Source: Maribellus comscasis
Lineage (GTDB): Bacteria > Bacteroidota > Bacteroidia > Bacteroidales > Prolixibacteraceae
DNA: 64,000 nt
Assembly (NCBI RefSeq): GCF_009762775.1
Contig: NZ_CP046401.1
Coordinates: 1,736,001-1,800,000, forward strand
Direction of reading: 5' to 3'
Positions 27,401 through 36,615 of the stretch are shown piece after piece. The notes beneath the pieces are model-generated. The model was given only the letters and a program-made list of their open reading frames with translations, was not told where the DNA came from and ran no database searches. Numbering within the stretch: position 1 is the stretch's first letter; each line of letters opens with the position of its first letter. A program made the translations under genes and the position numbers.

Positions 27401-27861
27401 AAAATTTCAAACTGCTGATATTTATTAACGGAAGTTATGGTAATGAAATCGCCAATTTGAACAGAATTGGACTTCTTACTCAGCCCCAGAAACACAATGT
27501 TTTAAAAATTTACTATGATCAGCGCTGGACCGGACCGGGTACCGGTAATACCATAGAAGCACCGTTGCATAACGCCGGAGAATGGAAAAACTTTAGCGAC
27601 AGAGATGTGGAGGACGGTTCTTATCTGCGGGTAAAGACCATCAGTCTATCCTATAATTTACCTCAGAACTTATTTGGATTGAATTGGATTCGGAATGCTC
27701 AAATCTATGTAGCAGGCGAAAATCTTCTAACCCTCACCAACTATACCGGTTTCGATCCTGAAGTTGATTTGTATTCTTCCAGTAACGTTCAGATGGGAGT
27801 GGACAATGGTGCATATCCCTCCTCAAAAAGCGTTCGTATTGGCGTAAAACTTGGTTTTTAA
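24412..27861 (+). CDS. SusC/RagA-type TonB-dependent transporter with STN domain (PUL C)
   Basis: This outer-membrane glycan importer and signal transducer carries a long leader with internal Met (LVRIMKLT, about residue 23), then a signal segment ending near VYSQ. The STN domain (about 50-120, with SIESVLKEIENQSEFFFLYN) is followed by the regulatory-like domain (VTGTVKDNSGQPLPGVTVVV, about 143). Next are IEEVVAVGYGTMKRSDLTGA and the plug KDASATAIYGSRGANGVVLI. The barrel ends RIGVKLGF. At 1149 aa it is a full transducer SusC matching the upstream ECF/FecR pair. SusD follows after a short gap. Confidence 0.93.
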   Translation: MKKKLMFYPCRRAKNLCKLVRIMKLTITLILMALIQVNASVYSQTKLLNLKIERTSIESVLKEIENQSEFFFLYNTQQIDVGKKVDIDATDKTIEDVLETVLKETGIHYLIKDRQIVLYNGDVNSLIDAIEKSEIIGQQQNSVTGTVKDNSGQPLPGVTVVVKGTTQGTVTDVEGKYSISRIPEGATLLFSFVGMKSQEIAVGNQTKIDVVMQADAIGIEEVVAVGYGTMKRSDLTGAVTSVKGEQLESTPANTFVQTLQGRAAGVDIKSASNAPGGGIRIRIRGSNSINASSEPLYVIDGFPIDNNDVTPDGAGNNALPQSPLSTLSPNEIASVEILKDASATAIYGSRGANGVVLITTKRGQVGKSKIDFDYSVNVATVRKKLELCNAEELATLSNEWAANNDMDPIYDGINKPLPEELGEGTDWQDAIFRTALTHRYNLSISGGTENTKYLVSGDYLDQDGIIIESNFKRAGLRFNLDQKVSDKIKIGINANANHTVNDAVPSDGSGYQNDSPLWNALTTTPVIPIKDEEGNYVHNHDEAFKILENPVSIAKTRTDITYTNRMLGSAFADFEIINGLVFKANFGADLINSKRNVYIPNIAETQALPNVGVASIGSVQSTNWLAEYTLTYKKEFGTAHRLTAMAGYTAQSTKIENVFSRTDDFSTNKFEYNNLGAGSDPRPSTSHATEAGLLSYIGRVSYTYLDKYILTGTIRRDGSSKFGTDNKWGIFPSLGLAWRMSEENFLKGVEILSDLKLRSSYGVTGNQDIGSYSSLALYNTARPIIGGGPVIGFYPNRIPNPDLKWEKTTQFNIGADAVFWDGKFNFSAEYYIKTTNDLLLNVTIPNQSGYSSSVQNIGEVENKGLEFSLGFNNSFGQIGWNSSFNISFNRNKVISLPEGTERLLFNIGRGEAAYGRSIVIPGEPLGSFYGYHFMGIWQTEEEITEAGNTVGGKNRPGLPRYEDLNGDGFRDNDDDRKIVGDPNPDFIYGFSNEFTYKNFKLLIFINGSYGNEIANLNRIGLLTQPQKHNVLKIYYDQRWTGPGTGNTIEAPLHNAGEWKNFSDRDVEDGSYLRVKTISLSYNLPQNLFGLNWIRNAQIYVAGENLLTLTNYTGFDPEVDLYSSSNVQMGVDNGAYPSSKSVRIGVKLGF

Positions 27862-27876
27862 TCTAAAAAATTGACA

Positions 27877-29328
27877 ATGATGAAAAATATATTCAAAATA
27901 AGCTTAATTGTTTCATTCATAATGTTAATCGTTTCATGTGAAAGTATTCTGGATGAAGATCCGCCAAGTTCTATTAGTCTGTCCAGTTTTTATCAGACAG
28001 AAAGCGATGCGATTGCCGGATTATACGGGGCCTACAGTCTTGTCTATAATGTTTCTGCCGGTACGGCTATCAATTATGGAGAATTAAATGCCGACAATTT
28101 AGCCATTTCACCCATCGTTTCCGATGCATTTTCCTGGGACGAGTTTACATACAACAGTGATGTAACAGGAGGTCTTTGGTCAAGCTGTTTTTCAGGTATA
28201 AACAGGTCAAATGAAGTAATTCTGTATACAGAAAGAATTGATATAAATGACGGAACAAAGGCCGATATTATTGCAGAGGCCAAAGCTTTAAGGGCCTTTT
28301 ATTATTTTCAATTGGTTCGTGCGATGGGAGGAGTGCCATTGTATGAAGAACCAACGGTTGGATTTGATAATATATACGCACCGCGTGCAAGCGAAGATGA
28401 AATATACAACGTAATTACACGTGATTTAAGTAACGCAGTTACAGAACTTGAAGAAACAAGTTCAGCTGGAAGAATTAATGCTTATATTGCAAGCGCGCTG
28501 CTCGCAAGGGTTTACTTGTACAGAGGAGATTTTCAGAACGCATTAACATATGCACAAAAAGTAATTGACTCCGGGGTGTATGATCTTTTTGATGATTACG
28601 CTGCCATTTTTAAACCTGAGAATGACAATGGCATTGAACATATCTGGCAGTTACAGTATTTAAGCGGAGAAACCAATAACACTGTCCCAGGAAACTTTGG
28701 CCCGAGAGGAATTGCGGGTGATTATAAAAACTCCTTCTGGGCCAATACAGTTGTTGGAGGAGGTGTTGCTCCTTCTGCTGAGTTTGTGGCAGAAAGTCCT
28801 CAATCCTACCGAAAATCTGCAACCGTTGCCGATCACTATGAGCACATTGATGGTGTTACAGGAACCATAACGATGGAACAGGTATACGGCGGAGCCTTTC
28901 CGTATTATATATGCAAATACGATGATCGGGAAGCTGAATTACAATCAGGTGAAAATTTTACAATCATCAGGTACGCTGACATTTTATTGATGGCGGCAGA
29001 AGCATTGAATGAAATTGAGCCATCGAATAATCAGAAATATACCTGGATTAATATGATTAGAGAAAGAGCCAGAAATGGTGTAGAGACAGATCTTCCTAAT
29101 CTGTCAGGATTATCTCAGGATGACTTCAGGACTGCTGTACTTGAGGAACGAAGATTTGAACTGGCATTTGAAGGGCAGAGAGCCTGGGATTTAAAAAGAA
29201 GAGGTTTATTTCTGGAGACCATGAGAGCGCAGGGAAAAACAGTTGAAGACTACATGCTGCTGTTTCCTGTTCCTGATGCACAAATCAAACTAAATCCAAA
29301 TCTGGAACAAAATACCGGGTGGGAGTAA
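27877..29328 (+). CDS. SusD/RagB-type lipoprotein (PUL C)
   Basis: This surface glycan-binding lipoprotein pairs with the preceding SusC. The signal peptide MMKNIFKISLIVSFIMLIVSC has a lipobox Cys near residue 21. SusD features include ILDEDPPSSISLSSFYQTESDA, AKALRAFYYFQLVRAMGGVP and LEERRFELAFEGQRAWDLKRRG. The tail LLFPVPDAQIKLNPNLEQNTGW is the RagB end. ATG 27877 is preferred to the upstream TTG. A long inverted repeat follows before the sulfatase. Confidence 0.93.
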   Translation: MMKNIFKISLIVSFIMLIVSCESILDEDPPSSISLSSFYQTESDAIAGLYGAYSLVYNVSAGTAINYGELNADNLAISPIVSDAFSWDEFTYNSDVTGGLWSSCFSGINRSNEVILYTERIDINDGTKADIIAEAKALRAFYYFQLVRAMGGVPLYEEPTVGFDNIYAPRASEDEIYNVITRDLSNAVTELEETSSAGRINAYIASALLARVYLYRGDFQNALTYAQKVIDSGVYDLFDDYAAIFKPENDNGIEHIWQLQYLSGETNNTVPGNFGPRGIAGDYKNSFWANTVVGGGVAPSAEFVAESPQSYRKSATVADHYEHIDGVTGTITMEQVYGGAFPYYICKYDDREAELQSGENFTIIRYADILLMAAEALNEIEPSNNQKYTWINMIRERARNGVETDLPNLSGLSQDDFRTAVLEERRFELAFEGQRAWDLKRRGLFLETMRAQGKTVEDYMLLFPVPDAQIKLNPNLEQNTGWE

Positions 29329-29345
29329 CTAAATTTTAATTTTTA

Positions 29346-29417
29346 AGTTGACAGAGTAACATTTCGGAAATAAAAATTGATAATATTGGATTTTATCCGT
29401 AAAATGCTCTGTCAACT
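29346..29417 (+). terminator. Long inverted repeat between susD and sulfatase (PUL C)
   Basis: AGTTGACAGAG at 29346-29356 pairs perfectly with CTCTGTCAACT at 29407-29417, and the stem can extend inward (CATTT at 29360 with AAATG at 29402). The loop is about 40 nt and no U tract follows. The position matches the hairpins after susD in PULs A and D. Confidence 0.65.
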
Positions 29418-29431
29418 AAATCTTTGTAAAA

Positions 29432-30883
29432 ATGCCGTCAAAAAGTCTTTTAAATATAATTCTATTGGCCCTGCCTGTTGTTACCATAATTCTTCGGCCA
29501 ACTTTAGGAATTGCCCAAAACAAACCCAACATACTATTTATTCTTACAGATGATTTGGGAAAAGAATGGGTAAGCTCGTATGGTGCGGAAGAAATCAAAA
29601 CACCAAATATTGATAACCTGGCCGAAACCGGATTGATGTTTGAAAATTTTTACTCCACACCTCAGTGTACGCCAACCAGGGTATCATTAATGACAGGTCA
29701 GTACCCGTTTCGTAACGGGTGGATTAATCATTGGGATGTTCCCCGTTGGGGAGGCGGAGCGCATTTTGACTGGAATAAAAACCCAGGCATTGCGCGCATC
29801 ATGCAATCAGCAGGTTATAAAACGGCTGCAGCTGGAAAGTGGCAAATCAATGATTTTAGGGTACAACCTGAAGCAATGGTTTCGCATGGTTTCGACGATT
29901 ATTGTATGTGGACAGGTTATGAAACCGGCAATCCTGCGAGTGCAGAAAGATATTGGGACCCATATATCCACACAAAAGAAGGAAGTAAAACCTGTAAAGG
30001 CCGGTTTGGCGAGGATATCTTCTCCGACTTTCTGATTGATTTTATGAAGAAAAACAAGGACGAACCCCTGTTTTTATATTATGCCATGTGTCTGACGCAT
30101 ACCCCTTTTACAAACACACCGGCAGAACCTGATGTAACGGAAAAGTACGACTGTCATAAAGCCATGGTCAGATATATGGATTTCTGTGTTGGTAAGTTGA
30201 CCAAAGCTTTGGATGACCTGGGAATACGGGAGAATACGATTATTATTTATACCACTGACAACGGTACCACGGGTGCAATTACCGGCCGTATGAACGGACG
30301 AGAAGTTCAGGGGGGTAAAACCAAAACCACTGAAAACGGGATATGTGAACCCTTTGTTGTTAATTGCCCCGGGCTGGTTCCTTCAGGAAAAGCCACCGAT
30401 GCTTTGGGAGATTTAACCGATATTCTGCCGACCTGTGCAGAATTGGGAGGAGCTGAGCTACCCCAAAATTTTGTTTTTGATGGTATATCGCTGGCTGATG
30501 TTATTTTGGGAAAAACTTCAGATTCGAAACGCAAATGGATTATGGCCATGGGAGGCAATGGCAACGGTTCGGCAGGCGCCCTCTCGGAAAAAGGATTGGA
30601 AAACCAATACCGCTTCAGAGACCGGGTTGTTCGCGACAAAGAATATAAACTGTTTGTGTCGACGGAGAGAAAACCGGAGAAATTGATTTCCATATTGGAT
30701 GATCCCGGGGAAAAAAATAATCTGCTTCAAAGTAATAATCCAAACGTAAAAGCAGCTTACGAAAAATTATGGAATGTTGTTTTATCATTTCCTGAACAAG
30801 ACAACGATCCTCATTATGTGGCTTTACCGAAAGAACCGTGGGATAAAGAAGTAACGGTAAAAAGTCAGATCTGGAAAAAATAG
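29432..30883 (+). CDS. Type I sulfatase (CTPTR type), PUL C
   Basis: This is a predicted exported S1 sulfatase. The signal peptide ends near GIAQ. It has the metal motif ILFILTDDLGKEWVSSYG, the maturation motif CTPTR (Cys about residue 79) in STPQCTPTRVSLMTGQYP, and AAAGKWQIND where most sulfatases have GKWHLG. IYTTDNGTTGAITGRMNGREV is the second metal and active-site region. The GKWQ variant and the WDVPRWGGGAHFDW insertion mark it as a distinct subfamily from the neighbours. It is the first enzyme after susD in a cluster with two GH29 genes, so a sulfated fucoside is a reasonable guess at substrate. Confidence 0.88.
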   Translation: MPSKSLLNIILLALPVVTIILRPTLGIAQNKPNILFILTDDLGKEWVSSYGAEEIKTPNIDNLAETGLMFENFYSTPQCTPTRVSLMTGQYPFRNGWINHWDVPRWGGGAHFDWNKNPGIARIMQSAGYKTAAAGKWQINDFRVQPEAMVSHGFDDYCMWTGYETGNPASAERYWDPYIHTKEGSKTCKGRFGEDIFSDFLIDFMKKNKDEPLFLYYAMCLTHTPFTNTPAEPDVTEKYDCHKAMVRYMDFCVGKLTKALDDLGIRENTIIIYTTDNGTTGAITGRMNGREVQGGKTKTTENGICEPFVVNCPGLVPSGKATDALGDLTDILPTCAELGGAELPQNFVFDGISLADVILGKTSDSKRKWIMAMGGNGNGSAGALSEKGLENQYRFRDRVVRDKEYKLFVSTERKPEKLISILDDPGEKNNLLQSNNPNVKAAYEKLWNVVLSFPEQDNDPHYVALPKEPWDKEVTVKSQIWKK

Positions 30884-30931
30884 CTTAAATTTTAAAATGA
30901 TAAAGAACCTAAATTAATAAAAAGAATTGTT

Positions 30932-32044
30932 ATGGTTAAATATATAGTTGTTAACGTATTTTTAGTTTTAGGCTTGTCTGGGTTTTGTCAGGTGCCTTCC
31001 TATTTAAAAGAGTATAAAAAGGAGTACAAAAAAGACCCCCGTACTGCCAACCTGAATTGGTTTCAGGATGCCCAATTTGGTATGTTTATTCATTACGGAC
31101 TGTACAGTCAGTTGGGCAAAGGAGAATGGGTGCAATTGCTGGATACAATTCCCCTGGACAACTACGTCAAACTCAAGGATAAATTTACAGCTTCCGGTTT
31201 TGATGCTGATTTTATTGTTAAATTGGCAAAAAAAGCAGGCATGAAGTATATTACGATAACTTCAAAACACCACGAAGGATTTTGCCTTTTTAAAACAAAA
31301 GAAACGGATTATAACAGTGTTGAGGCTCCGGCCCATCGCGATTTGATTGGTGAGCTGGCTGACGCCTGTGAAAAAGAAGGACTGGGACTGTTCCTCTATT
31401 ATTCTTATGCTGCCGATTGGCACCATCCTTATTTCTATTCACGAGAGGCTGGATGGAACAGTGCGCGTCCGGCTTATAAAACAAAACCCAAAACATATCT
31501 TTATCAAAAGCCCGAAGACTTTCGTAAATATGTGGATTATGTGCATGCCCAGTTAAAAGAATTGCTTACCCAATATCCGACGATTGCAGGTATTTGGTTT
31601 GACCCGATTATGGGTTTTTATGCCAATCCCGACGTTTTTCCAATCGACGAAACTTATACATTAATCCGAAAACTGTCCCCTCATGCATTAATTTCATTTA
31701 AACAGGGGGCCAATGGCGATGAAGATTTTATGGCTCCCGAACGTAGCGGAAATGCTACCGTTGGAGAAAAATATCCGGTTGCAAAAGTAGCTTACGAGAA
31801 AAATAAAAATAAACCGAAAGAGGTTTGTAACACAATGCAACCTCACATCCCCGGGTTTCACGGAGGCGCAACCTGGGGTTACAACAAAGCAATCGATGGA
31901 CACCATTTAAAAGCTGAAGATGTAAAAAAACTGTTGGAAGACGCGCAGGCGAATCATTACAATCTTTTGCTCAACATCGGGCCTTTACCTGACGGATCGG
32001 TTCATCCTGAAGATATTGAAACACTATCAAACTTAAAAAAATAG
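30932..32044 (+). CDS. GH29 alpha-L-fucosidase, catalytic domain only (PUL C)
   Basis: This is a predicted secreted alpha-L-fucosidase. A Sec signal peptide ends near GFCQ. GH29 motifs are AQFGMFIHYGLYSQ, TITSKHHEGFCLF and YNLLLNIGPLPDGSVH. The predicted nucleophile is the Asp of IAGIWFDP (about residue 224). At 370 aa it ends soon after the barrel and lacks the C-terminal beta-sandwich of the other two GH29 proteins. The stop is intact and the next start is three bases away, so it appears naturally short. It stands between two sulfatase genes. Confidence 0.88.
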   Translation: MVKYIVVNVFLVLGLSGFCQVPSYLKEYKKEYKKDPRTANLNWFQDAQFGMFIHYGLYSQLGKGEWVQLLDTIPLDNYVKLKDKFTASGFDADFIVKLAKKAGMKYITITSKHHEGFCLFKTKETDYNSVEAPAHRDLIGELADACEKEGLGLFLYYSYAADWHHPYFYSREAGWNSARPAYKTKPKTYLYQKPEDFRKYVDYVHAQLKELLTQYPTIAGIWFDPIMGFYANPDVFPIDETYTLIRKLSPHALISFKQGANGDEDFMAPERSGNATVGEKYPVAKVAYEKNKNKPKEVCNTMQPHIPGFHGGATWGYNKAIDGHHLKAEDVKKLLEDAQANHYNLLLNIGPLPDGSVHPEDIETLSNLKK

Positions 32045-32047
32045 AAA

Positions 32048-33538
32048 ATGAAACATTCATCATTATTTTCGGTATTACTACTTTTATTATTGGGATTTTT
32101 TTCAGGCTGCAATACAGAAAAGGAACCGGCGAAAGAAAAAACCAAACCCAATATACTTTTTCTTTTTGCTGATGATCAGCGGGCAGATGCGATAGGCTGT
32201 GCAAACAACACTAATATACAAACCCCTAACATTGACAAGCTGGCTGAAACAGGTGTTCGCTTTACCAATAACTATGTAATGGGAGGCCACCATGGTGCCA
32301 TCTGTGCTCCCAGCCGCGCGATGTTAATGAGCGGGAAAAGCCTTTTTCACGTCTATGATCATCTTGAAGGTGTACATACCATGCCAATGCATTTTGCCGA
32401 AAATGGTTATGAAACTTTTGGAACCGGGAAATGGCACAATGGCGCCAATACATTTGAAGCCTCATTCCAAAACGGGAAGAATGTTTTTATAGGAGGTATG
32501 TCCAATCATTTTCAGGTTCCTTGCAGGGATTTGGGGGCTGATGGAAAACTTAGCGAGCCTGTAAAAAAAGGGTTTTCTACCGATTTGTTTGCTGATGCTG
32601 CCCTCGGGTTTCTGGATAGTTATGCAAAAGGAACCCGCGAAAAACCATTTTTCTGTTATGTGGCTTTTACAGCGCCACATGATCCCAGGTCGCCCCGCGA
32701 AGATTACATCGGAATGTACCCCGATGAATCGATTCCTCTGCCGGGGAATTTCAAAAAATTGCATCCTTTTGAATTTGACAACCTGAATATACGAGACGAA
32801 ACGTTGGCCCCATGGCCACGAACACCTGAAATTATACAGGCTTCGCTGGCCGATTATTATGCGCTTATCAGTCACCTTGACAAAAGAGTGGGAGACATTG
32901 TGGAAATGCTGAAAAAGGAAAATCTGTATGAAAATACAATCGTTGTGTATGCCGCAGACAATGGCCTGGCAGTTGGCAGTCACGGTTTACTGGGCAAGCA
33001 AAACTTGTATGAACACAGTACAAAAGTACCGTTGATAATGAGTGGGCCTGGTATTCCTGAAAATGAAGTCCGCGATGCTTTGGTATATCTCTACGATATT
33101 TTTCCAACACTTGCTGATCTATGTGGCTTGCCCGCCCCGGAAGGGATCGACGGAAAAGATTTAGCCCCCGTTCTTATGGGGAATGAAAAGGCGGTGCGTA
33201 GTTCGTTGTATACGGTCTATCGTAATACGGCAAGGGCTGTCCGAACCGATGAGTGGAAATTAATCAGGTATCCGCAGCGGAATTATACACAATTGTTTAA
33301 TCTGGAAAAAGACCCGCTGGAAATCAATAATCTGGCAGCAATTCCTGAATATAAATCCCGGGTAAATGAAATGATGCAATTACTGGATGAATGGTACACG
33401 GCAACTGAAGACACGGCCACCATGCAGCCGAATACCATTTTGCCTTTGGAATACGATTATCACAAGCTGAAACAAACACCGGATGTGCATCAGCCTGAAT
33501 ACGTTTTGAAAAAATACTTTAACATCACAGACGAATAG
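32048..33538 (+). CDS. Type I sulfatase lipoprotein (CAPSR type), PUL C
   Basis: This S1 sulfatase is predicted to be membrane-anchored: the signal peptide ends in LLGFFSGC, a lipobox. The metal motif ILFLFADDQRADAIGC and the maturation motif CAPSR (Cys about residue 86) in GAICAPSRAMLMSGKSLFH are followed by GTGKWHNGANTF. VYAADNGLAVGSHGLLGKQN is the distal metal and active-site region. The DQRADAIG/CAPSRAMLM style resembles choline-sulfatase and iduronate-sulfatase-like proteins. It is coupled to the upstream GH29 by a 3-bp gap. Fucose-linked sulfate is inferred only from the neighbours. Confidence 0.88.
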   Translation: MKHSSLFSVLLLLLLGFFSGCNTEKEPAKEKTKPNILFLFADDQRADAIGCANNTNIQTPNIDKLAETGVRFTNNYVMGGHHGAICAPSRAMLMSGKSLFHVYDHLEGVHTMPMHFAENGYETFGTGKWHNGANTFEASFQNGKNVFIGGMSNHFQVPCRDLGADGKLSEPVKKGFSTDLFADAALGFLDSYAKGTREKPFFCYVAFTAPHDPRSPREDYIGMYPDESIPLPGNFKKLHPFEFDNLNIRDETLAPWPRTPEIIQASLADYYALISHLDKRVGDIVEMLKKENLYENTIVVYAADNGLAVGSHGLLGKQNLYEHSTKVPLIMSGPGIPENEVRDALVYLYDIFPTLADLCGLPAPEGIDGKDLAPVLMGNEKAVRSSLYTVYRNTARAVRTDEWKLIRYPQRNYTQLFNLEKDPLEINNLAAIPEYKSRVNEMMQLLDEWYTATEDTATMQPNTILPLEYDYHKLKQTPDVHQPEYVLKKYFNITDE

Positions 33539-33613
33539 AACATATCGGTTTTATTTCAGAAAGTAATCTTATCAGAAAGAAACAATTTTAGCGATTTCAA
33601 AAAAAATCTTGTG

Positions 33614-35071
33614 ATGAAACATACTTTATTTAAACAAATCCTCCTGGCGATGGCTCTTTTTGGAGCATTAACAGCCGGAGCTCAGAAAAAGCCAAATATT
33701 ATTTTAATAATGGCCGATGATCTGGGATGGGGTGACACAGGATATAACGGAAATAAAGTGATTAAAACTCCTCATTTGGATCAAATGGCAAAAGAGGGAG
33801 TACAGTTTAACCGTTTTTATTCAGCATGTGCAGTATGTTCTCCAACGAGGGCAAGTGTTCTTACAGGCCGGAATCCCTACCGGATGGGAGTATTTACCGC
33901 CAATGCAGGTATTTTGCGCCCGGAAGAGATTGCTTTGCCAGAGCTGCTGAAAGAGGAAGGTTACGCTACTGCTCATTTTGGAAAATGGCATCTTGGTACA
34001 CTCACACATACAGAGAAAGATGCCAACCGGGGAGAAACCGGAAACATGAGAGAATATAACCCGCCGGTTTTGCACGGTTACGATTTCGCTTTTGTCACCG
34101 AATCAAAGGTGCCAACCTGGGACCCAATGAAGAAACCCGTTTCCGGTGCCACCCGTGAAGGATGGAATTACCTGAAGGAAGGAGATGAATATACGGCTTA
34201 CGGTACTTATTACTGGGATATTGATGGAAATAAAATTACAGATAACCTGGATGGAGATGATAGCAGGGTTATTATGGATCGCGTATTGCCTTTTGTTGAA
34301 AAGGCCGCAAACAACGGGACACCTTTTTTTACTGTTGTCTGGTTTCATTCACCACACCTGCCGGTAGTTGCCGGTCCGAAATACAGGGACATGTATCCCG
34401 ACCAGAGTGATTTAATGAAAAATTATGCAGGTTGTATTACAGCACTGGATGAGCAGATTGGACGTTTGCGATCTTTTTTAAAACAAAAAGGGGTATCCGA
34501 AAATACCATGATTTGGTTTTGTAGTGACAATGGTCCGGAAGATGGAACTCCCGGGAATACCGGAGGTTTTAAGGAAAGAAAACGTTCGCTGCATGAGGGT
34601 GGCGTGCGTGTTCCCGGCATTTTGGTGTGGCCCGATAAAATCAGGGAGCATTTTGAAACCGATATTCCTTGTGTAACATCCGACTATTTGCCGACAATAA
34701 TGGAGGCTCTTGACATAAACAAAAACAAAGTGCCCTACATACTTGACGGAACAAGCCTTTTGCCTTTGCTGGAAGGGGAAATGAAAGAGCGCCCGGCTCC
34801 CATTGGATTTTGTTTCGGGAACCAGGTAAGCTGGTCCGACAATCAATACAAGCTTTATGCACGTAACGGAGCATATGAGTTGTATGACATCAAAAATGAC
34901 CCTTTTGAGGAAAAAGATTTACATTTGAAGGAATCTTCTGTTTTTAATGACTTCAGGAACAGGATCCATAAATTCGTTGTTTCCTGCAAACATAGTTTTG
35001 AAGGAAAAGAATACGGTAAAGTATCCTTTAATAAACTAAAACAAGACTGGAAAAGTCCAACAGATAATTAA
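33614..35071 (+). CDS. Type I sulfatase (CSPTR, arylsulfatase A-like), PUL C
   Basis: This is a predicted exported arylsulfatase-A-like S1 enzyme. The signal peptide ends near TAGAQ. It has IILIMADDLGWGDTGYNG, the maturation motif CSPTR (Cys about residue 75) in ACAVCSPTRASVLTGRNPYR, HFGKWHLGTL, and FCSDNGPEDGTPGNTGGFK with the downstream RKRSLHEGGVRVPG. All classical sulfatase signatures are intact. ATG 33614 is used instead of the adjoining GTG. It is the third sulfatase of the cluster and is followed after 27 bp by a GH29 gene. Confidence 0.9.
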   Translation: MKHTLFKQILLAMALFGALTAGAQKKPNIILIMADDLGWGDTGYNGNKVIKTPHLDQMAKEGVQFNRFYSACAVCSPTRASVLTGRNPYRMGVFTANAGILRPEEIALPELLKEEGYATAHFGKWHLGTLTHTEKDANRGETGNMREYNPPVLHGYDFAFVTESKVPTWDPMKKPVSGATREGWNYLKEGDEYTAYGTYYWDIDGNKITDNLDGDDSRVIMDRVLPFVEKAANNGTPFFTVVWFHSPHLPVVAGPKYRDMYPDQSDLMKNYAGCITALDEQIGRLRSFLKQKGVSENTMIWFCSDNGPEDGTPGNTGGFKERKRSLHEGGVRVPGILVWPDKIREHFETDIPCVTSDYLPTIMEALDINKNKVPYILDGTSLLPLLEGEMKERPAPIGFCFGNQVSWSDNQYKLYARNGAYELYDIKNDPFEEKDLHLKESSVFNDFRNRIHKFVVSCKHSFEGKEYGKVSFNKLKQDWKSPTDN

Positions 35072-35098
35072 TCGAAACCACTATTAAATAAATTACAA

Positions 35099-36469
35099 AT
35101 GAAAAAGCTAACAACCTTAATTTTACTTGGAATTCTCATCGTTAATTCCGCTTACTCACAGGAAAAAATTTGGAACGAAACGCCCGAACAAAAGAAAGAA
35201 CGCCTGGCCTGGTGGACCGATGCCCGCTTTGGCATGTTCATCCACTGGGGATTGTATGCCCAGGCCGCCCGTCACGAGTGGGTAAAAAACCGGGAACGGA
35301 TAACCACTGAAGAGTATCAGAAATATTTTGAAATTTTTAATCCCGATTTGTTTGATCCTGCCGATTGGGCCAAAAAAGCAAAAGCTGCCGGTATGAAATA
35401 CGCGGTTATCACTTCAAAACATCATGAAGGATTTACGATGTTTGATTCAAAATATACTGATTACAAAGTAACCAATACCCCTTACAGCAAAGACATTATC
35501 AAAGAATGGGTGGATGCCTTTCGTGCCGAAGGATTGCGTATCGGATTTTACTATTCCCTTATCGACTGGCATCATCCCGACTATACGATAGACAGCCGCC
35601 ACCCCCAAAGGGTTGAAACCAAAGAAGAATATGACAAGTTAAATAAAAATCGCGACATGGCTGTGTACCGCGAATACATGAAAAACCAGGTTCGTGAAAT
35701 ACTGACAAGCTATGGAAAAATAGATATCCTTTGGCTCGACTTTTCTTTTCCCGGAGAATTTGGAAAAGGACGCGACGATTGGGGCTCTGTTGAACTCATA
35801 AAAATGGTTCGCGAATTACAACCCGGAATAATCATTGACGACCGCGCCGATTTGCAGGATGTTGATGGCGGTTGGGATTTTATGACTCCCGAACAATACA
35901 AAGTGGATAAATGGCCTGAAATAGATGGCAAAAAAATTCCATGGGAAACCTGCCAAACCTTTTCCGGCTCATGGGGATATTACCGCGATGAATATACATG
36001 GAAAGACAACAAACAGTTGCTGGGTTTACTGATCGAATCAGTGAGTAAAGGAGGAAACCTGCTACTCAACGTTGGTCCGACTGCCCGTGGTGTTTTTGAT
36101 GAGCGTGCCGACGTGGCACTGGAAAAAATGGGAGAATGGATGAAATTCAACAGCCGCTCCATATACGGTTGTACACAGGCGCCCAATGAATTTGAAGCGC
36201 CGGCAAATTCGCTGCTTACGTACAATCCCGAAACCAACCGTTTGTATATTCATTTGCTCGATTACCCATTGCAAAAACTGAGATTGCCCGGCTATAAAGG
36301 CAAAGTAAAATATGCCCAGTTTCTGCACGATGCTTCTGAAATCCGCATTTCAGAACCACGGCAGCACAACCGCGGTGGCGATGATCATTCAACCGGAGAT
36401 CTGGATCTGAGTGTTCCGGTTGCCAAACCAAATGTTGAAATACCGGTTATTGAACTGTTCTTAAACTAA
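35099..36469 (+). CDS. GH29 alpha-L-fucosidase (PUL C)
   Basis: This is a predicted secreted alpha-L-fucosidase with a Sec signal ending near AYSQ. GH29 motifs are ARFGMFIHWGLYAQ, VITSKHHEGFTMFDSK and FYYSLIDWHHPDY. The predicted nucleophile is the Asp of IDILWLDFSFPG (about residue 214). NLLLNVGPTARGVFDERA and a C-terminal beta-sandwich of about 100 residues complete the usual 456-aa architecture. It is the last gene of PUL C; a strong hairpin follows after about 110 bp. Confidence 0.92.
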   Translation: MKKLTTLILLGILIVNSAYSQEKIWNETPEQKKERLAWWTDARFGMFIHWGLYAQAARHEWVKNRERITTEEYQKYFEIFNPDLFDPADWAKKAKAAGMKYAVITSKHHEGFTMFDSKYTDYKVTNTPYSKDIIKEWVDAFRAEGLRIGFYYSLIDWHHPDYTIDSRHPQRVETKEEYDKLNKNRDMAVYREYMKNQVREILTSYGKIDILWLDFSFPGEFGKGRDDWGSVELIKMVRELQPGIIIDDRADLQDVDGGWDFMTPEQYKVDKWPEIDGKKIPWETCQTFSGSWGYYRDEYTWKDNKQLLGLLIESVSKGGNLLLNVGPTARGVFDERADVALEKMGEWMKFNSRSIYGCTQAPNEFEAPANSLLTYNPETNRLYIHLLDYPLQKLRLPGYKGKVKYAQFLHDASEIRISEPRQHNRGGDDHSTGDLDLSVPVAKPNVEIPVIELFLN

Positions 36470-36579
36470 AAAACATTAAAAAATGGTCTGCGGAAAACTT
36501 CACCGAACTTAACCTGTAAAACAAGAAAAATTGCGGGAACGGTTAATTTTGACAGGAAGCACCAAAAATTACAAATAAA

Positions 36580-36615
36580 AAACCCCGGGGTATTGGTACA
36601 TCTGCCCCGGGGTTT
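36580..36615 (+). terminator. GC-rich terminator hairpin closing PUL C
   Basis: AAACCCCGGGG at 36580-36590 pairs perfectly with CCCCGGGGTTT at 36605-36615 around a 14-nt loop, with an A run before it. Only three T follow, inside the stem, so it may also work for the opposite strand. Confidence 0.8.

Noticed and set aside
30932..32044. Short GH29 as a truncated pseudogene
   Set aside because: All catalytic motifs are present, the stop is followed at once by the next gene, and no remnant of a C-terminal domain is seen downstream.
32462..32983. Minus-strand open frame of 173 codons opposite a sulfatase
   Set aside because: It is antisense to a complete sulfatase with all motifs; composition is that of a reverse-frame shadow.
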